Source: Salvia splendens (lineage: Eukaryota > Streptophyta > Magnoliopsida > Lamiales > Lamiaceae). Taken from it: a stretch of DNA of 64,000 nucleotides. Within the stretch, counting starts at the first letter, position 1, and every line of letters begins with the position of its first letter. Positions 1-10,929 of the stretch are shown in pieces. A program made the position numbers and the translations under genes. The notes under the pieces are model-generated. The model worked only from the letters and a program-made list of their open reading frames with translations, made no database searches and was not told the origin of the DNA. The stretch covers positions 1 to 64,000 of the forward strand of contig NW_024599423.1 in assembly GCF_004379255.2 (NCBI RefSeq), given 5' to 3'.

Positions 1-1
1 A

Positions 2-172
2 ATGGATAAATTTTTTGGAGCTAGATGTATATTGGTGATCGTATTGTGTTTCCTGCTGCTTTCTGATTCTGGGTCACTCAGTGTTGTGCTATCCCAGGCA
101 TGGGTACTCATAGTATTAGCATGTATACAGCTACTTAATCACATTCTTTTCCAGGGTATCAGTTCAAGTTAG
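2..172 (+). other. Open frame at the left edge, possible end of an upstream gene
   Basis: A frame is open from the left edge (an ATG at position 2) to a TAG at 170-172. It encodes about 56 residues with two strongly hydrophobic stretches (for example LVIVLCFLLL and WVLIVLACIQLL). It could be the last exon of a membrane-protein gene cut by the window edge. The stretch at 135-155 also looks like the 3' end of an intron, a pyrimidine run ending in CAG, so the frame may instead be partly intronic. No family was recognised. Confidence 0.2.
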
Positions 173-1310
173 GAGTGTTTACATTGAAGGTCGAAGCCAC
201 CTTCCAAAGATCTTTATTTTTTGGCTTATAGGATTAGAATAACAAACAATTTAGATCACGCTGTACAACTTCTTAGAAGGCATTGGATTAATAACTGATG
301 CCAACGGAAAACTGAGTGTCCAGTAATTTTTGATAACTTTCATGTCTTGAACCCTCACTTTGTTGATGATTATTTATTTACTGCGTGTAACTGAGCGCTC
401 TGCTATTGCACTGTAGTGGTCGGGGTGATAGGTTAACAACCTGTTATACTTCCCAACACTAGTTTCGAGTATTCATCTGCTTGTCCATTGAGTACACCCA
501 GTGGAAGAATACTATTTTTTTATGGTTTGAAAATAAATGTATGACATTAAACTTGCTAAATCCGATGGGTCTTTATAGGTCTCTGATGATATAGGAGGGT
601 GACTATGGGATGAAGCATATATCGATAAACTAATGCTCGAACATTCAACGTGGTAATTGCCCCCTTTTTCTCTTTCAATATTTGGAGACGTGTTGATAAT
701 ATTTGAGAGACTACCTAAGTCACACGAGACCAGTATTTATTACTGAATTTTGATATTGTTTGATTTTGTATGTTGTAGCTATCAGTGGAAATCAAACGTA
801 GTGTTAGAGGCATGCCTATTTTATGTTTGTAAAATAAATCATGAGCCTCTATCTCTACATAGAAAAGTGTTACTAAATTCAGAAACGTAGCTTCCTATTG
901 GCTAGCATTCGTGAAATTCTCATCTAACTGATGTAACCTAAGTGGCACTCGGTCTTGATATATATATATCTACTTCAACTCGGCATTGTGCTGCTCTGCT
1001 TGTATTTACCGTATTTGTTTGGCCTGTGACTTTCGACTCACATGTTTGGTGTTGGTGGACACTGATCATGATCCATGACTATCAGGTGGTTGGTTTTACA
1101 CGAGTTTTTGAGCTTTAGTTTTGTTATCTCATATATTCTCGAAGCTCAGTTCGTTGAAAACCAACATTTTCCCATCTCCACAAAAAAATCAATACAACCT
1201 TGTAACTGCAATGAAAATAAAAAATACTGAAAACCGAGGCTTGCCAGCAGGAAGCTTCCCGTCTAAAATATGAGTAGTTATTTCGTTACTTGTACACTGT
1301 CCAGAAATTG
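173..1310. other. Intergenic, no gene seen
   Basis: AT-rich sequence without a convincing frame or RNA gene. A short (AT)n run lies near 957-970. It may hold the 3' region of a gene that lies to the left of the window. Confidence 0.5.
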
Positions 1311-2284
1311 TTAATGTGGACTAGATGTTAACGGTTGGATTTTCCAGCATCCATGAAGAATGGACAAAATATCTGGGACATAATGCTTGCTTCTCAATCT
1401 TGCCTCTCGTATTTGTCGTTGACATGTCACGCCTAAAGGATTGCAGTCTACTAATTCAATCTTTGTGAACACTCCTGATTCAAATTCCCAGTGATTTTCT
1501 TGCAAATTGTAGCAATGTTTCAAGCTTAGGCAGCAAAGCCATGGGAAGCTTCCCTTTACCACCCATCCATTCTTCCAATCAGTGTCTTCAATTGTAAGAT
1601 ATTGAAGCTTCAAGAATCCGTTCTCTTTGTACTTCCCATCCCGGGCCTTGGAAAGCATAGCTTCGCACTTGAGCACCTGTAGATTTGGCAACGAAGCAAT
1701 TGGTCCCATGCATAACAAGATTATTTGAAACAAGCTGCTCATTCAGACACGCTTTGCTGTGATGCTCCAAATCTTGGATGTTATAAGGTTCGAGAAATCC
1801 CTCTGCAGTCCACATCTTGATAAGCTTGGATTCGGAAATCTCATAATTTTGACGAAAAACTCCCATATAAAGAAAGCACGCCTTTAAAAGCCAATGCAAG
1901 TTGTCATAGCTTGGAAAAACTATCTCACATATTTCGTTGTATGCATCATTGTATACTTTGTGATTCTTCCTTGACATTACCTCACTCCAACACTGAACTG
2001 TTTTTACTCGATACTTTGATAGGAAGCCAGCAACCTTGACGATCATAAGAGGAAGACCTACACAATTCTCAGCCACTTTCCTCCCAACTCTCTCAAGTTG
2101 GTACGAGCACGATTCTTCCCCAAACACCTTCTCACGAAGAAGATCCCAATTTCTTCTTTATTCAGCAACTGCATATGCAAGTCTGCTACGCGCCTCGTCC
2201 CCCAACATGCTGTAGCCTACTGTGAGCAAGATTCGACTTCCATCTTTGTCGCAATGACACAACTTTGCAATCTCTACTAAGAGA
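1311..2284 (-). pseudogene. NLR-1 segment: NB-ARC C-terminal part joined to the last LRR
   Basis: Minus-strand frames read, in order, the RNBS-B region (DGSRILLT, about 2240), NWDLLREKVFGEE, the GLPL motif (CVGLPLMIV, about 2060), the RNBS-D block CFLYMGVFRQNYEI (about 1850) and NNLVM. The next codons already belong to the last repeat (LPNLQVLK, then LTIEDTDW and LSLKHCYNL), ending in VDCNP and a stop at 1311-1313. By comparison with NLR-4 most of the LRR domain has been deleted. At least two frameshifts occur (near 2145 and near 1700). The piece begins at the duplicated TTA of the Harbinger element. Confidence 0.88.
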
Positions 2285-2287
2285 TTA

Positions 2288-4089
2288 GAGCATCCACAAC
2301 CGTGCTCTTACCAGCGGCACGGATGTGGGCCCGGGCGGTACTATAATGCCTGCTCTCTGGCAAGAGCACAACACCCACAACTGTGCTCTTCCGCAAGACG
2401 AGCACAATTAATATAAAATTCAATTACACAAAAACATTTTCATAATACTAAAATTCATTAAAAAAACCACAATAAAAATAACAAATTACAAATAAAATAA
2501 AAAGACATAATTAAAATCCTAAAAATTAAAAATTACATAATTAAAATACTAAAAATTAAAAATTACATAATTAAACTCCTAAAAATTAAAAATTACATAA
2601 TTATTGGCTAATAAACCCGAGGAAGACTACGCATCCGGCGGCACCAACCCCAATTGTTTTTGGAGACCCAATATCATGGACTCGTGCGTTTGAAGTTGCG
2701 TGGGGGTCATAGTTGACCTATCGGCCATATTGAGTTGGGCCAAAGGGCCCACAACGAGTTGTTCGGGGTGGAGGTGGAACATAGGGTGGCGGGTTCGGGA
2801 GCAGGGGCAGATGGAGTCGCGGCGCGACGTCGTTCGGCCGCCGCCTTCTTCCTACCTTGCGGTCGGCGTCGGGAACCGCTTGGTTGGGCATCGGGGCTAC
2901 CCAAGTTAGCTTCGGCGAGTTGGCTAGCCACTTCTTCGCCGGCGTCGGATAGGGATGCCGACCGTGAGCGTTTGGAGGAGCCGCTAGAGGAGGATGTTAT
3001 GCCTCCCTTATACTTCGGGTGCGGTCGTCCGCGTCTCCTGCCAAACGTTAAGATATTTGAACGACTTACCGTTCATGGATTGGTAGGTGCTCAGCGAGGC
3101 GGTGATGATGTCGACCTCGCTTCGGCCGCTCCCGGCATTCCGGGACTCCTGGATGAAATAGCCGTTGAACTTGCCAATTTCTTCGTTGGCTCGGCCGATG
3201 CAGTTGCGCACCATACTCTCGTTGCGCTCGATCGTTCCCGGCGGCCGGTGTGCATTGTACCGGCTAGAGACGCGCCACCAAAAGTGATCGCCGGATTGGT
3301 TCGTTCCAACCACCGCATCTTCGGAGATTTCCAAGTACGCCTTGAACAATCTTTCCCATCTCCGCCGGTGAGTACGGTGTGCGGACACCGGCGCGAGATG
3401 GAGGATTCGGCATTTGGGAAGGGGCGCGAGGCCTAGGCTCCGGTGTCCACCCGTAGCGCCCATCGGAGGCACCTTGATCGTCGATTGGTTATGGCCGGTA
3501 GCCACTCGGAACGCCCGAATCTTGGGTGAGAGGAGAGGCCGAATATTCCGTTTCGGACTATGAAACGGTTGCGAACCGAACCATTCGGGGTTCCAACCGT
3601 GAGAGCCGCTTGGGTTGTCGTCGTTACCGCATAGTGGTTTGTAGGGTGTGAGAGGAAGATGAAAATGGATATGAGAGATTGATGATGAGAATTGTGTAGT
3701 GAAAGTGTGAATTTTTTTGGAGTGAAATTGGGGGTATTTATAGATGAAAGTGTGTATTTTTGGGGTAAAAAAAAAAAAAAAAAAATTAAAAAGTGGGGAA
3801 AAACGGTTATAAACGGATATAATTTTTTGGGGAAGTGAAATTTTTTTTTTTATTTTTTATCGATTTTTTTAATAAAAATCCGATTTTAAAAAAAAAAAAA
3901 ATAAAAATGTTTGAAACCAACGGCTATGCCGTTGGCGAATCAGAGACCGCCACGTGTGCGTCCGCTGGCACGGACGTGCTCGATACATCGAGCAGCGCCG
4001 TGCCAGCGGCGCGGTTGCAGCGGTGGCGGTCCTTCCCTTGCCGCTGGCACGGACGGCGGTGGCGCCAACCGCCACCGCTGCGGATGCTC
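2288..4089 (-). mobile_element. PIF/Harbinger element H1 (ORF1 only)
   Basis: The ends are inverted repeats starting GAGCATCC (left) and ending GGATGCTC (right), flanked by a 3-bp duplication TTA at 2285-2287 and 4090-4092, as expected of PIF/Harbinger. Sub-terminal GTGCTC/GAGCAC repeats lie inside both ends. The interior holds a broken Myb/SANT-like ORF1 on the minus strand and no transposase, so the element depends on another copy. An AT-rich tandem repeat of about 33 bp (three copies, about 2503-2601) lies between the left end and ORF1. It sits inside the NB-ARC of NLR-1, just after the kinase-2 motif. Confidence 0.9.
2637..3655 (-). pseudogene. Harbinger ORF1, Myb/SANT-like protein, frameshifted
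   Basis: Plant PIF/Harbinger elements encode two proteins; ORF1 is a Myb/SANT-like DNA-binding partner of the transposase. The minus-strand frame from about 3650 contains the ISEDAVVGTNQSG...FW..V...YN domain (about 3350-3250) and a FKYLNVWQ ending near 3050. These match the same blocks in the ORF1 at 58474-59463. The chain then shifts frame near 3040 into a KYKGGI/SKRSRS low-complexity tail, and again near 2735 into the C-terminal HESMILGLQKQLG helix, ending at the TAG at 2637-2639. The two frameshifts make it inactive as read. No clear ATG was found at the upstream end, so the start is approximate. Confidence 0.75.
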
Positions 4090-4092
4090 TTA

Positions 4093-4634
4093 GTTTCCCA
4101 TACATTATCCAGCACAATGAGAAACCTCTTCCCTTCAAACTCTCTCTAAAGGAGTTAGCTACAATTTCTTCCCCCTTATCACGCATTTCATATCTATTAG
4201 AATCCAATTGTGCTAGAATGTGCCCTAGGATTTTTCCAATCGACATTTTCTCCCTACTTTCAACTTTCACCCACGCGCGACATTCAAAGTAATCTAAAAT
4301 CAAAGGATCTTCGAAAATTTCCGAGCAAGAGTAGTCTTACCGATGCCAGCCATCCAACGAGCGCCACGACTTTGAATCTGAGCAACTGTTCAATTACAGT
4401 GAGTTGATCTCTGAGTTCTTTGTACAACGTCCGATAATCCGAAGATCGCAGACTTCTCTCCACCAAAATCAGCTGTGGACGAATCATCATTATCTTCTTC
4501 TTCTTCATCATCAGGCGATGTGGTTTTTCCAGCTCTTTGATGTATTCTTCCTCCATCTTCTTCAATGCGTCGATGAAGAAATCAATCTCTGGTTTCAGAT
4601 TCTGCAGATCTAAGGAAGTTTAACTTCGTCTCCA
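4093..4634 (-). pseudogene. NLR-1 segment: coiled-coil end, P-loop and kinase-2
   Basis: Minus strand. From about 4600 down it reads LQNLKPEIDFFIDALKKMEE (end of the coiled-coil region). The P-loop follows at about 4370-4330, where one G is missing so that the motif VGMAGIGKTTLA is split between frames. RNBS-A (CRAWVKV, about 4280) and the kinase-2 motif LDNVWETK (about 4110-4095, in a shifted frame) come next. The right border is the 10-bp duplication of MULE-B (4635-4644) and the left border is the TTA duplication of element H1. Confidence 0.87.
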
Positions 4635-4644
4635 AAGATTTGTA

Positions 4645-4985
4645 GAGAAATCGGATTTCTAAGCTATTGGCCTTTAAAATTACGTAAATGTACCCATTTT
4701 GTTTATCAATTCCATTTATGGGAAAAACGCCTACGAGAATGGCGTGTTTATAAATGAAAACACCAGTGATATTAGCGTGTCTATACGCAAACACAATTGG
4801 CGTTTACAATGGCACCGTATTTTGCTCGTATTATTAACCAAAATACTTAAATTTAAACATGCTAACTTCTTTGGCGTGGTTTATAGTAAGACGCCAATCT
4901 TGATGGCGTGTTTAAGTAATAAAACGCCAAGATCATTGCATGTTTAACATAAAAAACGCCAACCTGGTCGGCGTTTTCCGGTTGA
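4645..4985 (+). repeat. Left terminal array of MULE-B
   Basis: The outer unique part (4645-4720) is followed by repeated short units in which ACGCC and GGCGT alternate as imperfect palindromes 15-30 bp apart, with poly-T or poly-A spacers. The right end (10435-10840) carries the same kind of array in inverted orientation. Confidence 0.85.
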
Positions 4986-5460
4986 ACCAATATCACAGAT
5001 CTCCCCCAAAATCGCAGACCCTAGTCACATTCCCTCCCAAAACGCGAAAAACCTTCCCAAAGCTGAAAACGCGAAAACACTTCCTTGGTCGGTCAAACCC
5101 GGGTGGTGGATTGAAGCGTGTAGATTTCGATTTTGGCTCATTTCTTCCAAATATTAGTACTCGCAATCGGTTAGTATATCTAATTTTTAACTCATTCTTC
5201 CAAACATTAGTCTAGCCAATATTTGATGGATTATTATGATAGTATATATGTAGTGTAATTTATATAATTATTTGATGGATTGTTATAGTATTATAAATGT
5301 ATGTAATTAATAGAAATATTTTGACCAATTGTTATGGTTTATATGTTGTAGTATTCTAATTTTTTACCCATATTTGATAGTTGTTATGATAGTATATATT
5401 GTAGTGTACTGTAAAGAATATATTTGACCAATATTTGTGTTTGACATTAATGCAGATAGT

Positions 5461-8393
5461 ATGACGTGGTGTGTCCATTTATATTGGGGTGGAAATATAA
5501 TTCCGGAACAGTTATTTCATATCTCCTCCTTTTGCAAAAGGATTGATTATGTTGGATGAAAGTATTTCCTACGATAAGCTTGTGGAAACATTTGTGAAAA
5601 ATGGGGATAAACAGATTTGAAAACACTTCAAATAGTATGGAAACGTCATATATTCTATGGATCTTCAATCACGTATATAGGTATTTTACTAGAAGAAGTA
5701 TACATGCCACTAATGTTTAGTGAGAGTATGACTACAGGAGGTCAAATTGAATTGTATGTTGAGTATTCGTCAATTACTCAACAACATAGTCATCATCTCA
5801 TGAGTAATGATGTTGTACGTCTACGAGAGGTCGAGAACCATATTTCGCTGCAACACAAGATTTTGATGTTGGTACGTCTACGAGAGGCCAAGAACCATGC
5901 TTCGATACAACACAAGATTTTGATATTGGAGGCGTGCATTTATGGGACAGTGACAACCCAGCTGTGGTTGAGGACATAATTGGTCCTGATAAAGCCGACT
6001 TTCTTGATCCACAATCACCTTATGATTCTGAAGATGTCGATCCGGTTAGTACAGATTCAGATGGTGCTTCGTCGGATGAGGACCAATTTGTTGCTCCAAG
6101 AACATCCATTCCGGTTGGAGAAACAATGGTTGGAGAAACATCAATTGGAGGAAGAGCAGTACGAGAAAGAGTAGTTCCACAGTTCCCACATCCTGGTATG
6201 AACTATTTTCGCACCTACCAGGTCCATATGATAGTTTTGATCCAAAAAACTTTGAGTCTGATGATCTCAATGTGCATTATTGGAGTGAAAAAAGCTCCGA
6301 GCAATGTCGGTTTGCATACTAAATTTAAAACCAAATTGGAATTGAAGTCAGCTGTGACTTTTTGGCATGTGGAAAAAATCCGACAATATACAGTTGTTGA
6401 AAGCAAAGGAAAGAGATGGCAAGCAGTTTGTAAGTGGCCACAAGGAAATCCGAAAGATAAGTCCTTACCTACCGCCATGTTTGTGGAGTGCAAAGCAACA
6501 TTGAGGAAGCATGATGAACACTGGCAAATTAGAGTGTTAGCACTGCTCATACTTGCATGGGGGATCGTAATTATAATGGGCACGCTAATCTTTCGTCGGG
6601 TATGATAGCGTTGAGTGTTCGACATCAGATAGAAAACGATCCTTGCTACAAGGTAAATAGCAATTGTGGCGGATATTAAATAGATTTCATGTGAAAGTTA
6701 TTTACAAGAAAGCATGGTATGCTCGGAGGACAGCTATTGAGCTTGTGTATGGTTCGTGGGAGTGGAATTTCAAAGTTTTACCAGCTTATTTGAATGAGTT
6801 TGCAAGAGAAAATACTGGCACAATTGTCGAAGTGTTTACATGATGAAGATTAAGCAACGGTATGAACAAGGTTTTCAAGTACAATCTTTTGGGCTTTTTG
6901 TCCAGCTGTGGAGGCTTTCAACTATGCAAACCAGTTTTAACCGTTGATGGAACTCATCTACGTGGACGATATCGAGGTAAAATTCTTATTGCCGTTGGAT
7001 TTGATGCTATAAGAAATGTTTGCCTATTGCATATGCCATTGTTGATGAGGAAACCATACAAAGTTGGAATTGGTTTATGGAACGTATTATAATTCACGTA
7101 GCCAAGCATGAAATACGTGTAATATCTGATAGGCATGTGGGAATCATAGATGCAATGAATTCTCCCATATGGAAAGAAGAACCCAATGTGGGGCATCACA
7201 GATTTTGCATGGTACATGTTAGAAAAAATGTTTTGCAGAATCACAAAGGCATCATGGTAAAAAAACTTGTTTGAAAATTGGTATTGCTACCAAGAAACGC
7301 AAGTTTAAGATCAGACGTCGTTTACTTCGAACCATCAACAACGAGGCTGTGCAGTACCTTGATGCCATGGAGTTAGAAAAATGGAGTTTGGCGTATGACA
7401 AACACAAAAGATGGGGTGAGATGACCACTAATATGGTGGAATCTTACAACAATGTGTTGAGAGGCGCAAGACACTCCCAATTAAAGCTTGCATTGATCTG
7501 ATATTTTGGAGGACAATAGAATGGTTTAATGAGCGGTCAATGCATCAACCAGTGTGCCACACCACTTACCCCGTGGGCCCATGAAAAGGTGTGCAAAAAT
7601 GATGTAAAAGGTCAATTACATAATGTGAGAGTCCCAAACACAATTGCAGGGCTTTACGTGGTTCGAACAAAGCGTCGAATTGGTGGAAAGGGCGGTAATA
7701 AGTGGAGGTAAAGTACTTGGAGTCGAACTGCAATGTCAAAAGTGGCAGATGTGGAGACTTCCATGTTCACATGCAGCGGCAGTTGCGCGGTTTAGAAACG
7801 AGCCCATGCTGTCGCTTGTTGATAACGTATACCGCACAAGTGTTTGGGTACACCAATATTCTACGGTGTTCAATCCAATCAGACACCAAGATTATTGGGC
7901 TGTGCCTGAATGGACTTTGCAATGTTCACGAGCCCAGTTATAATGCCTAAAAGTCGAGGTCGATATCGTACTACTAGGATTCCTAATCAGATGGATGTCC
8001 GTGAAGCTGACCAGCCACGAGCCCGACGCCGATGTAAACATTGTTGTCAACCAGGGCACGACAGACGCAACTGCCCGAATGCTTCTTCAAGGATGGATAC
8101 TCAGTTGGTAGATGATGTCGCTGACGATTTTATGCCTCCACCTCCATCAAGATCTGCAGTTCGAGGGTCGTCATTCTATCAGCCACACTGATGATGCCGA
8201 TCACGATGTTATGCCTCCACCTCCACCAAGATCTGCAGTTCGAGGTCGGCATTCTGTCAGCCACACTGGTGGTACAGGCGAAGACATCGGGCTCAGTGAT
8301 ATCCCACATTCTCCACCTAGGTCTTCTGTGCGAGACGATTTGTTCGGGGTTGATTTAGAGACTGACGTTGTGCAAGATACTCCTCCGGTCTAG
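5461..8393 (+). pseudogene. MURA-type Mutator transposase, multiply frameshifted (MULE-B)
   Basis: This transposase would cut and re-join the element ends. It starts at ATG 5461 (MTWCVHLYWGG) by comparison with the MULE-C copy. The N-terminal MuDR part carries FKTKLELKSAVTFWHVEK (about 6330). The DDE core follows with PVLTVDGTHLRG (about 6930) and VISDRHVGIIDAMN (about 7120). Next come a C...C.H SWIM-type zinc finger WQMWRLPCSHAAAV (about 7740-7790), a CCHC knuckle CKHCCQPGHDRRNC (about 8030) and a proline-rich tail. Frameshifts occur near 5530, 6590, 6660, 7010, 7270 and 7530. A 66-bp duplication repeats the stretch around 5815-5935. Reading all frames gives a nearly complete but inactive protein. 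Confidence 0.85.
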
Positions 8394-8589
8394 ACTCTCC
8401 ACCGCCAGAATCGGGAAGGTATCCGTAGCTTCTTTACCCGGAGAATGCGAGACAATTGAACGTGTAACAACTATTTAGTTGAATTGAACATTGTTCTGTT
8501 ATAATCGTAGTTATTTATTGAATTGAATTGAACATTGTAACGTATTCATATTGATATTTTGAACTATTTATATTACTTATTGGTCCACG

Positions 8590-8790
8590 ATAGGAACAAA
8601 CACGCCATTCCAAGTTGGCCTTTTTATATCACTAAGATTTTGTATAAACGCCACTCCATTGGCGTTTTATACTTGGGGAAAATTTGGCCAAATTTTCCTA
8701 CGTTGTAGCGGACATTCTGCATAAAAACGCGACTACAGTGGCGTTTTTTTATAAAACGCCAACTATATAGGCGTTTTCCATCTACAAAAT
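8590..8790. repeat. Internal palindrome array inside MULE-B
   Basis: Units of the terminal type (AACGCCACTCCATTGGCGTT, AAACGCCAACTATATAGGCG) occur here, between the transposase and the mobile-domain gene, and nowhere else in the interior. The position suggests an internalised transposon end; see the findings. Confidence 0.75.
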
Positions 8791-8864
8791 GTAAATTATG
8801 AGTGAATAACACGAAGATTGATGAACATAAAGCTTAAAAAAATGAATTAGTGAACAACTTACGC

Positions 8865-9717
8865 GCTTGCACATGGTAGATAGTCTGTATGCACGGGATC
8901 TAGCATCCTCGGTCTAATATTTGGGATTCTCTCCCAAGCCCACAGCTGTAATAGAGTTAAGGCTCCCCCGACATCCGTCCTCTTAGCAACGGCAACTTCA
9001 CACAAATTGTGATACAAGCAAGCAAGCGTCGCACCACCCCAGCTATAGGTAGAACACCGTTCTATATCCATGAAAAATTGCAGGTAGAAGAACGGAATTT
9101 TATTTCCGGTGGCATTCGGGATCATCAGACCACCAAGTAATAGCAGACAATAGATACGAGCCCGCTGAGCATATATGTTGTGATCGTGCTCATCATTCAG
9201 CTCAATCCTCAATTGACGCGATAAGCTTGTCTGCTTAAAAGCCATTTCCTTCAACTCGGATGCGTCCGGTATGAATCCTAGAAAATCCAAACACCTGTCC
9301 TGCAATATCCCGGTTGTGTCGGGGGATGTAACCCGTCTCAGCCTCTCCATCAACTTTCAGGCCCCATAAAACCTTCACGTCTTCCAATGTTACAGTCGCT
9401 TCACCACCGACTGGGAAGTGAAACGTGTGAGTCTCTGGCCTCCAACGTTCAATCAAAGCGGTGATAAGATGGTGGTCAATGTCCTTTGGCTGACCACACC
9501 TTCAATAAACCGCCGAACCCCATCTGGTCCACTAGTGCCAAAAACGGTGATGTATGGAACACTCCAAATTATTCCTTCATATCGTCGGCAGCGTACGTAT
9601 TCGGATGGAACTCCTGCCCATATGTTATTAGAACGTGTTGTCTCTGAAGATACAGTACAGAAGGATCCGCAGGACCACACGCAAGCCGACGAGCAGAAGT
9701 CGAAGATGATGCCATAA
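8865..9717 (-). pseudogene. Plant mobile domain (PMD) gene carried by MULE-B
   Basis: The minus strand encodes a plant mobile domain, the domain shared by transposons and the MAIN/MAIL proteins of plants. Visible blocks are a PSVLY-type start (about 9660), [16 protein letters not shown] and [16 protein letters not shown] (9456-9340), and [16 protein letters not shown] (about 9260). RIYCLLLLGGLMIPNATG (about 9150), STYSWGGATLACLYHNLCEV (about 9040) and LLQLWAWERIPNIRPR (about 8930) follow. The frame shifts around 9345-9360 and near 9455. The exon runs into a canonical splice donor GTAAGT at 8864-8859, but no further exon is evident before the internal array, so the gene looks truncated. MULE-A carries a more decayed version. 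Confidence 0.8.
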
Positions 9718-10434
9718 TTTACCTACACAGCATTTATAATCCAAATTTAACATTTACCAACATAATCATTTCAATAATTACATACAATTTAATCCATTTC
9801 ACAAAATGGAACACCAAAATCAAATAATTCACAATACACAAATTCACCTACACAACATTTCACATCCAAAATCATAACACATTCATCTACACAAATTGAC
9901 AATTTCAATTACAAATTTGTCCAACCTAACAATTTCAATTTGTCCAATTTCAAATAGCCCAACCTAACAATATAAACAAAATTAACAATTCAAACTAAAC
10001 AATATACATTAACCAAAACCAACATAAACCAAATCAATTTGCCCAATTTTTTTGCTATAACAACCCTAGGGTTTAGGTTTATAATCAATTTTATATATAA
10101 ATTCACTTAAATCCAAATAATCCAACATAATAACCAACACTAATGTCATTCAAACAATCCAAAATGCATAATATTTCAACTCAATTCACAACCCATTACA
10201 AACCCTAGCTAACTATCCAACAATTACTCTAATAATGTAAAAGATAAACATAACGAACCGAGAAATATATGAATTGGGGAAGAATAGCACCGATTGATGA
10301 ATGGAGGGTGAAATCACGGAGAGGAGGCCGAATTAGCGGATATTGGCGCTGCTTGGAGAAAAATCGCAGAGTGTGGGTGTGGCTGTGATGTTTTCGCGAT
10401 TTGGGGGTGGAGGCTGGGGTATATCAGCCTGTTA

Positions 10435-10840
10435 AAACACGCCACTCAAATTGGCGTTTTTCTGTTAAACACGCCGATGTTATTGGCGCCTTTTTTTTTA
10501 AAACGCCGATGTTATTGGCGTCTTTGCGTTTAAAAACGCTGATTTTATTGGCGTCTTTGCGTTTAAACACGCCGATGTTATTGGCGTATTTGCGTAAACA
10601 CGCATCTAAAATTGGCGTGTTTTATATAATACACGCCAACACCAATGGCGTGCTTTAACGTAATGATAATTGGAAAGAATACGCCCAAAATACGGCACAA
10701 GTATAAAACGCCGTCTATGTTGGCGTCTTTACGTTTAGACACGCCAACTTCATCGGCGTTTTCCCCATAAATGGAATTGATAACAAAATGGGTACATTTA
10801 CGTTATTTAAAGGCCAAATAGCTAGAAACGCGATTTTCTC
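10435..10840 (-). repeat. Right terminal array of MULE-B
   Basis: Inverted counterpart of 4645-4985. About ten ACGCC...GGCGT palindromic units are followed by the outer conserved part ending CGATTTTCTC at 10840. Confidence 0.85.
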
Positions 10841-10929
10841 AAGATTTGTAGCTGTGAAGCTACTTCATCTGAGAGTATGATTCGAATACGGGGGTAATTC
10901 TTTTTTAGTTCTAGGGTGATTCGAATACG

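Larger units (their letters stand above)
4645..10840 (+). mobile_element. MULE-B: 6.2-kb Mutator-like element with transposase and plant-mobile-domain gene
   Basis: The element is bounded by a 10-bp direct repeat AAGATTTGTA (4635-4644 and 10841-10850) and by inverted ends starting GAGAAATCGG and ending CGATTTTCTC. The outer 90 bp of the two ends match closely (GGCCTTTAAA, then TACGTAAATGTACCC), followed by arrays of short ACGCC/GGCGT palindromes. Inside are a frameshifted MURA-type transposase on the plus strand (5461-8393), a third palindrome array (about 8590-8790), a plant mobile domain gene on the minus strand (8865-9717), and AT-rich sequence (9718-10430). It is inserted in NLR-1 near its coiled-coil region. 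MULE-C at 31813-35685 is a relative without the mobile-domain part. Confidence 0.92.

Noticed and set aside
2735..3436. Long GC-rich plus-strand open frame in element H1
   Set aside because: It is the reverse complement of the frameshifted ORF1, whose Myb-like domain reads on the minus strand.
4720..4980. Regular short palindromes resembling a CRISPR-like array
   Set aside because: The units are imperfect, spacers are A/T runs without unique sequence, and the array lies in the inverted ends of a MULE with a 10-bp duplication.
8112..8393. Separate proline-rich gene
   Set aside because: The stretch continues the C-terminal tail of the MULE-B transposase after a frame change and repeats MPPPP...SAVRG units already seen in the previous frame.
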